From Brevinematales bacterium (GTDB taxonomy: Bacteria > Spirochaetota > Brevinematia > Brevinematales > Thermospiraceae): a stretch of DNA of 46,479 bases. Below the pieces are notes generated by a model, which saw only the letters and a list, made by a program, of their open reading frames with translations, was not told where the DNA came from and ran no database searches. The stretch covers positions 1 through 46,479 of the forward strand of contig JAOADA010000011.1 in NCBI GenBank assembly GCA_026417555.1, written 5' to 3'. The number at the start of each line of letters is the position of its first letter. The first letter of the stretch is position 1. This document shows positions 8,516 to 16,662 of this stretch, piece after piece. Made by a program: the position numbers and the translations under genes.

Positions 8516-9981
8516 AGGCGTACCTCAAAAAGAATACGGAACTCTACTTCTGTTTGGGTTTCGTTTCTTTTGACCTCGGCTATGGTGATCCCAGAAAGAT
8601 AGGGTGAATCCAACAAGGCCTTTACAAAGTTTTGTAAGCCTTGGGGAGTTTTGGCCTTGCCTATCATTTCTCCCTTTCCCTTTTGAAAACTGATCTTGTC
8701 TAGGCGGGTGTCTGGAGGGAGGGACTGAGCTATGGAAACAATGACCATTTTGAGGTTTGAGGATTCTATACTGATACTTTGGGCCTCAGAGAGGAGTTGT
8801 TCATAGCGGGCTTTTTCTTGCTGATACTGACGAAGAGTTTGGACAAGTCGAACCTCTTCTACGTGTTTCTCAAGGTCTTCGTCGGAGACGGCCTGGCCAG
8901 AAACGAGGATCTCTTCGGCTTTTTTATAGAGGGTGTATTGGGAATGGGTGATGATCATCCAGGGAGAGAAAAGAAGTCCACACGTGATCACAACGAAACA
9001 GAGAGCAAGCCCCCACTGAACGAGACCATCCCAGAGTAAACGAGAGCGCATCTTGGCGGGAAGTGGGAAAGGTATTCGGTAAGAGGCTCCAAGGGGAGTG
9101 AAAAGGGTGTACATATCCCAATAGTGGGGGGAAAGGGCGGGTGTTTTCAAGAAGCGAGGAGGGGGGGCGGCTCGTTCAGCAAGGATATTGATGCTTTCTA
9201 AAATACCTTCTGAGAAATAGGTTTCTTCCTCTTCCGAGAGGGCCTTGAGGTGGATTTTGACAAGGTAGTTTCCCCCGAGTTTAATATATTCGGTAAAGAA
9301 TTGGGCGAGTTGTTTGAGTTCTGTAGGAAGATGGCGATTTTCTGGAAGAAGTTGGTGCTGGTATTGAACAATCTCTCCCTTTTCTACAATAGCCATAAGG
9401 ATTCTGTGGGTTTGCCAGATCACAATCCCCTCTGCCTGGTCTGATTTTGACGGGATATAGGGGAGGAGGGCCGCATGTCCAATAAAAACAAGCTCGTAGG
9501 GAAGAAGATGGGCTTCTTGGATGATATCATGGTAAAGATGAAGTTCGCTTTTTTTCATGACAGCGGCAAGAATATTCCAGCCAGGAGATCCTGAGAAGTG
9601 GATCCTCGAGAGCACATTGTATCCAATGACAACATCCTGCAAAGAGAGGTGGAAGAGTTTAGAGACCTGCCACTCTACGACTTGGCCAAGTTTCTCTCGA
9701 GGAATATCTGGGAGAGGAAGAAACTGAGATATCACGGAGATTCGACTGATGGTGAGATGGATCCGCTGAACGGGGTGGGTAGCATACTTTTCTAAAAAGC
9801 GTTGGACACTAAAGACGAGACGGTTTTCGTCGTAGAGTGACTCGCTATGGGTATGGATCACGTGTTTCCATGGACCAAGGGAAACAACCTCGAGAATGCG
9901 GAGTTCTTCTCCGATGTCCACCACGGTATGGAGGAGATGGAGTTTCTCTAGGAGGATATACCCTATCCGCTTGAGATTCAT
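8512..9981 (-). CDS. gspL: GspL-type protein: PilM-like and PilN-like domains in one chain
   Basis: A protein of 489 residues. The ATG at 9981 follows AAAGGAG by seven bases and overlaps the preceding stop as ATGA. Residues 1 to about 300 look like the actin/FtsA-like fold of PilM or the GspL cytoplasmic domain (VVDIGEELRILEV, LPYELVFIGHAALLPY). A transmembrane helix lies at about 318-344. The periplasmic tail has a coiled coil and a ferredoxin-like PilN/GspL domain (MVIVSIAQSLPPDTRLDKISF). In type IV pili these parts are separate PilM and PilN proteins; a single chain is the T2SS state. GspL recruits the assembly ATPase GspE, which is not encoded in this window. Confidence 0.82.
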   Translation of the reverse strand: MNLKRIGYILLEKLHLLHTVVDIGEELRILEVVSLGPWKHVIHTHSESLYDENRLVFSVQRFLEKYATHPVQRIHLTISRISVISQFLPLPDIPREKLGQVVEWQVSKLFHLSLQDVVIGYNVLSRIHFSGSPGWNILAAVMKKSELHLYHDIIQEAHLLPYELVFIGHAALLPYIPSKSDQAEGIVIWQTHRILMAIVEKGEIVQYQHQLLPENRHLPTELKQLAQFFTEYIKLGGNYLVKIHLKALSEEEETYFSEGILESINILAERAAPPPRFLKTPALSPHYWDMYTLFTPLGASYRIPFPLPAKMRSRLLWDGLVQWGLALCFVVITCGLLFSPWMIITHSQYTLYKKAEEILVSGQAVSDEDLEKHVEEVRLVQTLRQYQQEKARYEQLLSEAQSISIESSNLKMVIVSIAQSLPPDTRLDKISFQKGKGEMIGKAKTPQGLQNFVKALLDSPYLSGITIAEVKRNETQTEVEFRILFEVRL

Positions 9982-10454
9982 GGGCGGGCTCCTTTCTGCC
10001 ATCCAAGGGAAAACAGACGAGTTTCCTCGAAAGAAATGCCTTTCATCTGAACCCGAAGAATGACATGTGATCTGTTGGTGTAACTGTTTATGGCAACCTC
10101 TGCCTGAAGAGGATAGGTCCATGCCATACCACTCTTGACTTCTCGAAGGCGGAGGGGATCTTTGGTCATGACATAGATTCTCCCGTCATGGGTTTTCCAT
10201 TGCCAATCATTGGTTGTGTCAGCCCATTGGACGGTTTGGAGGCTTATGGTTTCGAGATGGTGCCAGAAAAGGGCACGCGCATTCTTTCCTTTGCTCATGG
10301 TTTCCATCATTCGCAGTTGTATAACAACGATAGTAGTCACAGTAGCCATCACAAGGGCAAAAAGCGTCATAGTCACAAGGAGTTCTGTGAGGGTAAAGCC
10401 TTCAATTTCAAAAAGCCTGTTCATAAGCATAGGAAAAAGCCGTTTCCACTTCAT
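9978..10454 (-). CDS. gspJ: minor pseudopilin, GspJ-like
   Basis: A protein of 158 residues with a class III signal peptide: the leader ends in EIEG, cleaved before FTLTELLVTMTLF, and Glu5 of the mature chain is present, as needed for methylation and assembly. AAAGGA lies eight bases before the ATG at 10454. A shorter start (MNRLFEIEG) is possible but has no clear ribosome site. The position after the GspI-like gene and before gspL fits GspJ, part of the pseudopilus tip complex. It overlaps the upstream gene by 47 bases and the next start by ATGA. Confidence 0.78.
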   Translation of the reverse strand: MKWKRLFPMLMNRLFEIEGFTLTELLVTMTLFALVMATVTTIVVIQLRMMETMSKGKNARALFWHHLETISLQTVQWADTTNDWQWKTHDGRIYVMTKDPLRLREVKSGMAWTYPLQAEVAINSYTNRSHVILRVQMKGISFEETRLFSLGWQKGARP

Positions 10455-10791
10455 ATTGGTTTGTCCTTTGAGATAAGAGGAAAAACCCTCGTATCTTTAC
10501 TAGGCAGAGGTTGGTTTTTGTCCACGTGACATGGATTTCAATGGGAAAGTATCCTAAGTTTGTCCGCCAGAGACCGTCATGCCAATTTGTCCAACTGAGG
10601 GTAGCCTGAGAGAGGCAGAGAAAGCCATTGATCTCTGAGGCGATCTGGTGAAGAGAAGTGGTTCGTTCACGTGTGAGACTGAGAGTTCCAAGTATTCCAA
10701 CAACAGCAAGAATGGATATACTCACAAGAGAAAGAGCCACAAGCACTTCTATGAGGGTAAAACCACTAATCCAATGTTTTGACGATATCAT
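10408..10791 (-). CDS. gspI: minor pseudopilin, GspI-like
   Basis: A protein of 127 residues. The ten-residue leader MISSKHWISG is cleaved before FTLIEVLVALSLVSISILAV, which is the class III signal and transmembrane helix of pseudopilins; FTLIEVLVAL is typical of GspI. The remaining domain is small and Trp-rich. The ATG at 10791 lies inside the end of gspG (26-base overlap), with AGGA seven bases upstream. GspI forms the pseudopilus tip with GspJ and GspK. GspH or a generic minor pilin are alternatives. Confidence 0.75.
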   Translation of the reverse strand: MISSKHWISGFTLIEVLVALSLVSISILAVVGILGTLSLTRERTTSLHQIASEINGFLCLSQATLSWTNWHDGLWRTNLGYFPIEIHVTWTKTNLCLVKIRGFFLLSQRTNQYEVETAFSYAYEQAF

Positions 10792-11140
10792 CCTTTGTTC
10801 CTGCCTTTTTGTCTGGTCCTTTGGAAAGAATCTGGTATCTCCCCTCATGTTCCCTGAGAAGGTAATCCTCACCCCACGGATCTTTGAGGAGTTCTCTGGT
10901 GATATATCCAGCGGAAAGAAGTTCTTCGGGAGAAGAAGGGAGTCTCCCTTCTTCTATCTTAAAGTTGAAGATGGCGATCTGGAACTGGGATATCTCCACC
11001 TCGACTGCTCGACGGGTTGCTGATTCGATAACACCGGTGTAGGCGGCCATACCAATCGTCATTAAGATACCAATGATGGTGAGGACAACAAGAAGCTCGA
11101 GGAGAGTAAACCCCTCAAGGGAAAGGTTTTTGTTCTTCAT
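10766..11140 (-). CDS. gspG: major pseudopilin GspG
   Basis: A protein of 124 residues from ATG 11140 with GAGGTGG just upstream. A short leader ending in LEG is cleaved before FTLLELLVVLTIIGILMTIGMAAY. The C-terminal half has the GspG hallmark: LPSSPEELLSAGYITRELLKDPWG, then YQILSKGPDKKAGTKDDI, corresponding to the DPWG and calcium-binding loop of T2SS major pseudopilins. It is the first gene of the operon and the strongest reason to call this a T2SS-type system rather than a pilus. Confidence 0.92.
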   Translation of the reverse strand: MKNKNLSLEGFTLLELLVVLTIIGILMTIGMAAYTGVIESATRRAVEVEISQFQIAIFNFKIEEGRLPSSPEELLSAGYITRELLKDPWGEDYLLREHEGRYQILSKGPDKKAGTKDDIVKTLD

Positions 11141-11163
11141 ACCCACCTCTTCTGAGCCTCTTC

Positions 11164-11191
11164 ATTATAACACAAAATAGAAAAAAGTAAA
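11164..11191 (-). promoter_or_regulatory. promoter of the pseudopilus/secretin operon
   Basis: Minus strand: TTTACT (11191-11186), 16 bases, then a perfect TATAAT (11169-11164), about 25 bases before the gspG start. Confidence 0.6.
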
Positions 11192-11222
11192 GAGGATCGG
11201 GGAGAATCTTGTGAGTTTTTGC

Positions 11223-11262
11223 AAAAAGCCCTCCACGGTAGGGTAGACCGGGAGGGCTTTTT
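11223..11262 (-). terminator. strong terminator after the alkaline phosphatase gene
   Basis: AAAAAGCCCTCC (11223-11234) pairs with GGAGGGCTTTTT (11251-11262), extended by CGGT/ACCG inside the loop. The hairpin is symmetric and could work in both directions. It lies 20 bases beyond the phosphatase stop and upstream of the gspG promoter, separating the two units. Confidence 0.85.
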
Positions 11263-11283
11263 GTTTTTCAGTAGGAGGTTTTT

Positions 11284-12909
11284 TTATTTGATGAGGTCTA
11301 TGGCATCTTTACTGATATACCATTTCTTGTTGATGTATACACTGACCCCGGGGAGGGTGACAGCTTTGTCGTTAACCAGGGCAATATTTTTGTTTACCGG
11401 GATCTTTACCGTAGTGGGGCCTTTCTTAACCACAAGCACAGGATTTTCGGCATCACTGGCGTCTGTTTCGGCAGTTGCCCCTTTCTTCTGGAATTCGGGG
11501 ATGGCCTCAACGAAGAGACGTTCTGTGGTACTCTTGAGATCTACGCCAAGATAGGCAGCGGTGAGGACGGCAATTTGGGTATTTTCAAGGGTCCCGGTTG
11601 GATGGTCTTTTCTGGGAGAGTATATGAACAGAGGGACATCCTCGCCTGTGTGACCATGGGTAGTCCATCCAATGTAGGAACGCTTGCTGATCATTTTTCC
11701 AACGACGTAATTCAGAGAAGGTGTGGCATTGGTGTAGGCATTCTGGATAGCCTTGACTTCATCATCACTGAGATCAAAGATACCGTAGTAGAAAGCCACA
11801 GTGTTACGAATCTGGTCAGGAGAAGAATTGGCAGAGAGGAGTTTTTCAAGACCTTCTCCACTTCGTTTTGCTACCTTGAGGAACTGGAGGAAATCGTCAA
11901 GTGGCACCTTATCATAGTTATCTGAAGTATCATAGGTTCCAAGGGTGATGCCACCATTTCCGTGGTCGGTCATAACAATAACCACGGTATCTTTATTTTT
12001 TTGGGCAAATTCTTTGGCTACTTTGACAGCGTCATCAAATGCCAGAATATCGTGGATGAGGCCTACGGGATCGTTGGCATGAGAAGCCCAGTCAATCTTG
12101 CTTCCTTCGACCATGAGGACAAAGCCCTTGGGGTTTGAGGACAGGATTTCAAGGGCTTTGGATGTCATTTCAGCAAGCGAGGGCTCGTTGTCTTTGTCTC
12201 GATCAATTTCATAGGCCATGGCTTTTGGAGCGAACATACCCCAGACTTTTTTCTGACCAGAAAGAGAGAGGAGTTGTTTGCGGTTGGTGAGGTAAAAATA
12301 GTTCTTTTGTACCACAGAGAGGAGATCCTCTTTGTCTTTTCGGGCACTGGCAGGGAGAAATTGCCATCCACCACCAAGAACCACATCGAGTCCCGTATAG
12401 ACTTGTTGTTCCAAGATTTCGTCGTAGAGTTTTCTGTCCGTGGAATGAGCCGAATAATCAGCAGGGGTAGCATGAGGAACCTCACAGGTAAACACAAGCC
12501 CTGTGGCTTTTCCGGCGAGTCGTGCAGCCTCGAATACATTGGCAATAGGACGGTTTTCTTGACCTGGAATAATAGCTGGAACCCCAGGCATCCCTACTTT
12601 AGCAGGCATAACCCCAATATTTTTTGTCACGGTTTTGATGCCACACGCGTAGGCTGTTCCCGCGGGGGCTGAGTCGGCAATGGGAGTATCTGAGTTATAG
12701 GTGCGCACAAGCCCACATGCCATATCGTCCATAGCAAGTGGTTTTCCACCGCGGAACCATCGAGCGAGGGTGTATCCCCCCATACTCATCCCATCGGGAA
12801 TAAGTATGATGACATTCTTTACTGGTGTCACTTTCGCAGGAAGATCTGGCAGACTGTATCCCCAGAGATACCCACTAATGACAAGAAAAAACCACATTAA
12901 TCTTTTCAT
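11284..12909 (-). CDS. phoA: exported alkaline phosphatase
   Basis: A protein of 541 residues from ATG 12909, with AAGGAGG six bases upstream. The signal peptide is MKRLMWFFLVISGYLWGYS. It is an alkaline-phosphatase superfamily enzyme that releases phosphate from phosphomonoesters in the periplasm. D39 in IPDGM is a metal ligand and S80 in IADSAPAGTA is the catalytic Ser. VEGSKIDWASHAND and MTDHGNGG carry Asp and His metal ligands, and THGHTGEDVPLF holds the late His ligand. The C-terminal part (about 470-541) is a copper-amine-oxidase-like beta segment (VSVYINKKWYISKDAIDLI). A Pho-type operator upstream supports phosphate-starvation control. The gene is monocistronic, closed by a strong terminator. 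Confidence 0.93.
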   Translation of the reverse strand: MKRLMWFFLVISGYLWGYSLPDLPAKVTPVKNVIILIPDGMSMGGYTLARWFRGGKPLAMDDMACGLVRTYNSDTPIADSAPAGTAYACGIKTVTKNIGVMPAKVGMPGVPAIIPGQENRPIANVFEAARLAGKATGLVFTCEVPHATPADYSAHSTDRKLYDEILEQQVYTGLDVVLGGGWQFLPASARKDKEDLLSVVQKNYFYLTNRKQLLSLSGQKKVWGMFAPKAMAYEIDRDKDNEPSLAEMTSKALEILSSNPKGFVLMVEGSKIDWASHANDPVGLIHDILAFDDAVKVAKEFAQKNKDTVVIVMTDHGNGGITLGTYDTSDNYDKVPLDDFLQFLKVAKRSGEGLEKLLSANSSPDQIRNTVAFYYGIFDLSDDEVKAIQNAYTNATPSLNYVVGKMISKRSYIGWTTHGHTGEDVPLFIYSPRKDHPTGTLENTQIAVLTAAYLGVDLKSTTERLFVEAIPEFQKKGATAETDASDAENPVLVVKKGPTTVKIPVNKNIALVNDKAVTLPGVSVYINKKWYISKDAIDLIK

Positions 12910-12942
12910 CGTTTTCCTCCTTTTCGAAAAGATTTTGGGGAT

Positions 12943-12996
12943 AGGATACAAAAGGATTATGAAAGGGAGATGAATTTTTGATGAAATTTTGGTGAA
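12943..12996 (-). promoter_or_regulatory. Pho-box-like operator (four 11-bp repeats) and -10 box of the phosphatase gene
   Basis: Reading the minus strand, TTCACC, TTCATC, TTCATC and TTCATA begin at exact 11-base steps; the plus-strand starts of the units are 12958, 12969, 12980 and 12991. The separators are five bases and mostly A+T rich. This matches the 11-bp periodicity of PhoB/PhoP direct repeats. Nine bases after the last repeat comes TATCCT (12948-12943), which fits the -10 of an activator-dependent promoter in which the repeats replace the -35 box. Confidence 0.75.
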
Positions 12997-13167
12997 AAAA
13001 ATGTTTGTTTTTTGTGGAGGATGCCTAAAGATTTTTGGATGGAGAGAAGAAATTTCTTTAAGGAGTGTGAGAAAAGCTCTCTTTTTCTTAAAACCCTTCT
13101 CTCTTGCTTTGCCATACCACAAAACTTTTTCTTTTGAGAATAAGGAAGGTCTTTGAGAGGAGAACGT
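12997..13167. other. intergenic stretch between the divergent phosphatase and rpoN units
   Basis: No further gene is seen. The stretch has T-rich tracts and TTGCTT near 13106, but no clear -10 partner. A ribosome site for the small ORF at 13168 lies at its right end. Confidence 0.4.
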
Positions 13168-13344
13168 ATGCTTTTCTCAAGGATCCGAAAGCAAAGAGAA
13201 ATTATCTTACGTGGGGCACGAGGAGGGAAAGTTTTTTCTCATGGAAAGAGAAATGTGACAACACCAGAAAAGGAATGGTTTTGTTCTTTTGAACTTGCAA
13301 AAAAACAAAAAATATGGCATACTTTTTGTAGAGGAAAGAGATGA
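13168..13344 (+). CDS. possible small basic protein coupled to rpoN
   Basis: An open frame of 58 codons from ATG 13168, with GAGGAG six bases upstream, a strong ribosome site. It ends in TGA that overlaps the rpoN start as ATGA, the arrangement used for translational coupling elsewhere in this window. The product is basic (many Lys and Arg) with two Cys and no recognisable domain. Against it: it is short, unlike any family I know, and the promoter-like pair at 13295-13323 lies inside it. It could act only as a leader peptide. Confidence 0.35.
   Translation: MLFSRIRKQREIILRGARGGKVFSHGKRNVTTPEKEWFCSFELAKKQKIWHTFCRGKR
13295..13323 (+). promoter_or_regulatory. candidate rpoN promoter
   Basis: TTGCAA (13295-13300), 17 bases, then CATACT (13318-13323). 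The same hexamers with the same spacing occur before the TPR gene at 20842. Overlapping it, TGGCATACTTTTTGTA resembles a -24/-12 element but has GT in place of the near-invariant GC. Confidence 0.4.
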
Positions 13345-14639
13345 AACCGCAACTTGTCCAGGATCAGCGCCAGATATTGACACCCCTTCTTGTCCAGCAG
13401 ATGGAGATTCTCACACTTCCACTTCCTGAGCTTCGAGAGAAGCTTTTTGAGGAGGCGGAGAGAAATCCTTTTATTAGGCTTGAAAAGCCTCTACCGGGAC
13501 CAGACAAACGGATACCTCGTCGGCAATCGCTTCCTACCGCTCCAGATTTTGTTTTTGAGAATCGAGCCGAGAATCGAGGCATTCTTGATCATGTGGTAGA
13601 ACAGATTCATTTTTTGGGGTGGAATGAGCGAGAGGAGGCCATAGCCCTTCTTCTGCTGACGTCCTTGGATCAGAATGGTTTTTTGCGTCAGGAGGTGGCT
13701 TCATTAGTGGAAGACACAGACTATACCCCTGAAGAGATTGAACACACGCGGCAGAAACTGATGCGATTGGATCCCGAGGGACTAGGGAGTCGTGGTGTGC
13801 TTGAGTTTCTTCTCTTTCAGGCAGAGGAACAGTTTGGCAAGGAGAGTCTGGAGGCAAGGATTTTGCGGGAAACGGCTGACCTTCTTGAAAAGAAACACTA
13901 CACGCAGATGGCTCGGCGTCTTCATGTCTCCTCAGAGGAGGTGGAGGAGGCTATAAAAAACCTCTCTGAATTACGACCTACGCCTGTGACGGGATGGGGT
14001 GAGGCGGCTCTCGCAGTGATTCCAGAAGCCTTTGTGGAAGTGAATGATGATGAGGTGACAATTCGTCTCAACGAATACTATATTCCAGATGTGAGGCTTG
14101 ATCAATTCTATCTTTCCCTTTATGAAAATGATACCCTTCCAAAAGAAGACAAAAAATTTCTTCGTACCAATCTCTCAAGCGCGAAACAGCTGATTGAAAA
14201 CCTCGAGAGCCGCAAAGAGATTGTGTACAAGGTTATCCATGCCATTGTCTCTCATCAGAAGGATTTTTTTACAAAGGGACCGCAATATCAGAAGCCTCTC
14301 AGGCTCCGAGACATTGCTGAGGAGGTAGAGATTCACGAATCTACGGTGAGTCGTGTTGTGAAGGACAAGTATATTCAGGTTGGGGGAAAGATTATTCCAC
14401 TCAAACAGTTTTTTTCCTCTTCTGTCAAGACAGCGAGCCAACAAGAGGTTTCTTCCAAGAGTATTCAGGAGATGATTGTGGCGATGATCGCTCAAGAGGA
14501 CAAAACCGATCCCCTGCGTGATGAGCAAATAGTGAGCATTCTTGCCAACAAAGGTATCAAGGTTTCGCGAAGAACAATCGCCAAATATCGGGGTATTTTG
14601 GGTATTCCACCGGCACATGCCCGAAAAGAAGAGAAATAG
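13341..14639 (+). CDS. rpoN: RNA polymerase sigma-54 factor RpoN
   Basis: A protein of 432 residues, slightly shorter than the usual 450-500. The N-terminal region I (1 to about 48) is Gln/Leu-rich (QLVQDQRQILTPLLVQQMEIL), as needed for activator response. The core-binding domain covers about 90-290. A helix-turn-helix (LRDIAEEVEIHESTVSRVV) lies near 330, and the RpoN box SRRTIAKYR lies at 409-417 and reads the -24 element. The acidic region II is short, which explains the length. The start at ATG 13341 has AGAGG upstream and overlaps the stop of the possible small ORF. It is followed by fapA after nine bases. The nearby sigma54 activator at 16748 is an obvious partner. Confidence 0.96.
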   Translation: MKPQLVQDQRQILTPLLVQQMEILTLPLPELREKLFEEAERNPFIRLEKPLPGPDKRIPRRQSLPTAPDFVFENRAENRGILDHVVEQIHFLGWNEREEAIALLLLTSLDQNGFLRQEVASLVEDTDYTPEEIEHTRQKLMRLDPEGLGSRGVLEFLLFQAEEQFGKESLEARILRETADLLEKKHYTQMARRLHVSSEEVEEAIKNLSELRPTPVTGWGEAALAVIPEAFVEVNDDEVTIRLNEYYIPDVRLDQFYLSLYENDTLPKEDKKFLRTNLSSAKQLIENLESRKEIVYKVIHAIVSHQKDFFTKGPQYQKPLRLRDIAEEVEIHESTVSRVVKDKYIQVGGKIIPLKQFFSSSVKTASQQEVSSKSIQEMIVAMIAQEDKTDPLRDEQIVSILANKGIKVSRRTIAKYRGILGIPPAHARKEEK

Positions 14640-14648
14640 GGAGGGTGT

Positions 14649-16607
14649 ATGGACAGGTTACGAGAGTTGTTAGAGCATGATCAGGTTATGGAAACATCCG
14701 TGGAACAGGGGCCTCAAGAGGTGGAGGTCTTGGCTTTCTCGATTGAAGAAGCCCTCAAGGAGGCGGCCAAAGTCTGGAATACAAGTCTTATCAATCTTGA
14801 GTACGAGATTCTCGAAAGAGGCAAAAGTGGTTTTCTTGGTTTTGGGAGAAAACCGATGCGGGTTTTGGTCAAGAAAACCAAGTCTATTTCTCTGGGGATG
14901 GAGATTTTTTCGGGGAGTGGTGGGGAAGAACCGGAATTTGTTACCAATCAGGATGGTGTTTTTCGGGTTATTCCGAGGACGCGTAGCCTCATGGTCAAGG
15001 TCGAGCCGCCAAAAGGGCAAGGAAAACCTGTAACCTTTGAGATAGCGAAGGCTATTCTGGCGAATAAGGGGATAACAAATTATGACGAAAATCTTTTGCG
15101 GAAGGCCGTGCAACAAGCTTCAGGGACGTGGGTAAAGATTGGGGAACGGGCTCCTACCCCAGCTGATGCCAGAGTCTCTCTTCAGGTGTCTACCGATGAA
15201 ATGAAGGCTTTCATGACAGTAACACGGCCAGAGAAGGGTGGTGGTTTTCCTGAAAATGAGGAGATTATCAACCTTCTCAAAGCTAAAAAGGTGTACTATG
15301 GTATCAAAGAGGAGGCTATCACCCAGGCTTTTGAAAATGAACTCTATAACGTGCCAGTGATTGTGGCAGAGGGAGACTATCCTGAAGATGGCAAGGATGC
15401 CCAGATCAAGTACCACTTCAAAACAGACACAGACAAGGTGGCTGTCAAGGTCAAAGAGGATGGTTCGGTGGACTTTCACGATCTGGATATTGTGCAATCG
15501 GTGGTGGCAGGACAGATTCTTGCTGTGAAAGAACCTCCAACGAAAGCCAAGCCGGGAAAAACCGTGACAGGACGAGTTCTCCCTGCCAGGGATGGCAAGG
15601 ATATACCGATGCTTCCTGGAAATAATAACCATCTTTCCCCTGATGGGATGCAGCTTATTTCGGATATTAATGGTCAGGTTGTCTTCAAAAATGGACGCAT
15701 TCACGTGGAGCCTGTATATGAGGTCAGGGGAGATGTTGGCCCAAGTACAGGGGATGTGAACTTTCCCGGGAATGTGGTTGTGTATGGGAATGTCAACGAC
15801 ACCTTTAAAGTATATGCCGGTGGGAATGTTGAGATCAAGGGTAACGTGGGGAAGGCCAATATCACCGCTGAGGGCAATCTTGTAGTGAGACAAGGTATCC
15901 AGGGGAAAGATGAGGCGAAGATTGTCTGTGCTGGGGACGTGTATGCCAAGTTTGTGGAACGAGCCAGTATTCGGGCAGAAGGGAATGTGATAGTGACAGA
16001 GGCTATTCTTCACAGTGAGGTTTCTAGCAAAAAAAGTATCTTCTGCCAGGGAGGGAGACGTTCTCAGATAGGGGGAGGACGGGTGAGAGCATTTCAAGAG
16101 ATCAATGCCAAGTTTTTGGGAACAGAGGCATATGCGGAGACCATCCTTGAGGCAGGAATAGATCCAGATACAGAGGATAAACTCACCACTCTTCTGGCTC
16201 AAAGGGATAACATCAAGAAACAGTTGCCTGATATTACAAAACAACTCACAAATTATTCTATGATGCTTGCGAGTGGCCCTCTTCCGCCTGAGAAAGAACA
16301 AATCTACAACGATCTCGTCGCGAAACAAAAAGAGTTAAAAGAGATTCTTCAGGAAACAGAGGCTCAGATTGAACAGGCTCAAAAGCATCTTGAAAGTCTC
16401 GCCTCCGAGGCCAAAATCTCAGCCAGTAAAACGGTGTATCCAGGAGTAAAGATCAAGATAAAGAATGCGGTTCTCCAGGTCAAAAGCGATTTTCAATTTG
16501 TGACGTTTTCTTTAGGGGAGGGGGGACAGGTGAAGATCTCTCCCTATGAAAAGACAAAAGGGATGGATGAAACAATCCAAAAAATGACGACCATAAAACG
16601 TAAATAA
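14649..16607 (+). CDS. FapA (DUF342) family protein with N-terminal Jag-N domain
   Basis: A protein of 652 residues, nine bases after rpoN, so cotranscribed. Residues of about 25-75 match a Jag-N/KhpB N-terminal domain (AFSIEEALKEAAKVW, ending in GKSGFLGFGRKPMRVLV). The FapA/DUF342 region spans about 170-500, with its beta-helix-like repeats (VVVYGNVNDTFKVYAGGNVE, ITAEGNLVVRQGIQG). A coiled coil lies at about 510-590. FapA proteins are linked to polar flagellar assembly and membrane targeting in Vibrio and are common in spirochaetes, where their role is not settled. The Jag-N domain suggests RNA or ribosome-linked regulation, but that is inference. No signal peptide or membrane span is visible. 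Confidence 0.85.
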   Translation: MDRLRELLEHDQVMETSVEQGPQEVEVLAFSIEEALKEAAKVWNTSLINLEYEILERGKSGFLGFGRKPMRVLVKKTKSISLGMEIFSGSGGEEPEFVTNQDGVFRVIPRTRSLMVKVEPPKGQGKPVTFEIAKAILANKGITNYDENLLRKAVQQASGTWVKIGERAPTPADARVSLQVSTDEMKAFMTVTRPEKGGGFPENEEIINLLKAKKVYYGIKEEAITQAFENELYNVPVIVAEGDYPEDGKDAQIKYHFKTDTDKVAVKVKEDGSVDFHDLDIVQSVVAGQILAVKEPPTKAKPGKTVTGRVLPARDGKDIPMLPGNNNHLSPDGMQLISDINGQVVFKNGRIHVEPVYEVRGDVGPSTGDVNFPGNVVVYGNVNDTFKVYAGGNVEIKGNVGKANITAEGNLVVRQGIQGKDEAKIVCAGDVYAKFVERASIRAEGNVIVTEAILHSEVSSKKSIFCQGGRRSQIGGGRVRAFQEINAKFLGTEAYAETILEAGIDPDTEDKLTTLLAQRDNIKKQLPDITKQLTNYSMMLASGPLPPEKEQIYNDLVAKQKELKEILQETEAQIEQAQKHLESLASEAKISASKTVYPGVKIKIKNAVLQVKSDFQFVTFSLGEGGQVKISPYEKTKGMDETIQKMTTIKRK

Positions 16608-16662
16608 TTTTCTAGAGGACATTCATTGCCACAGGGCTTCTCTTGTGAGAAGGAGGTTTTGA

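Noticed and set aside
13316-13331. Sigma54 -24/-12 promoter before rpoN
   Set aside because: TGGCA fits the -24 box, but the -12 box has GT instead of GC, and a sigma70-type pair overlaps it.
15120-16328. 402-codon minus-strand frame
   Set aside because: Antisense to fapA; Cys/His/Leu-rich shadow of the coding strand.
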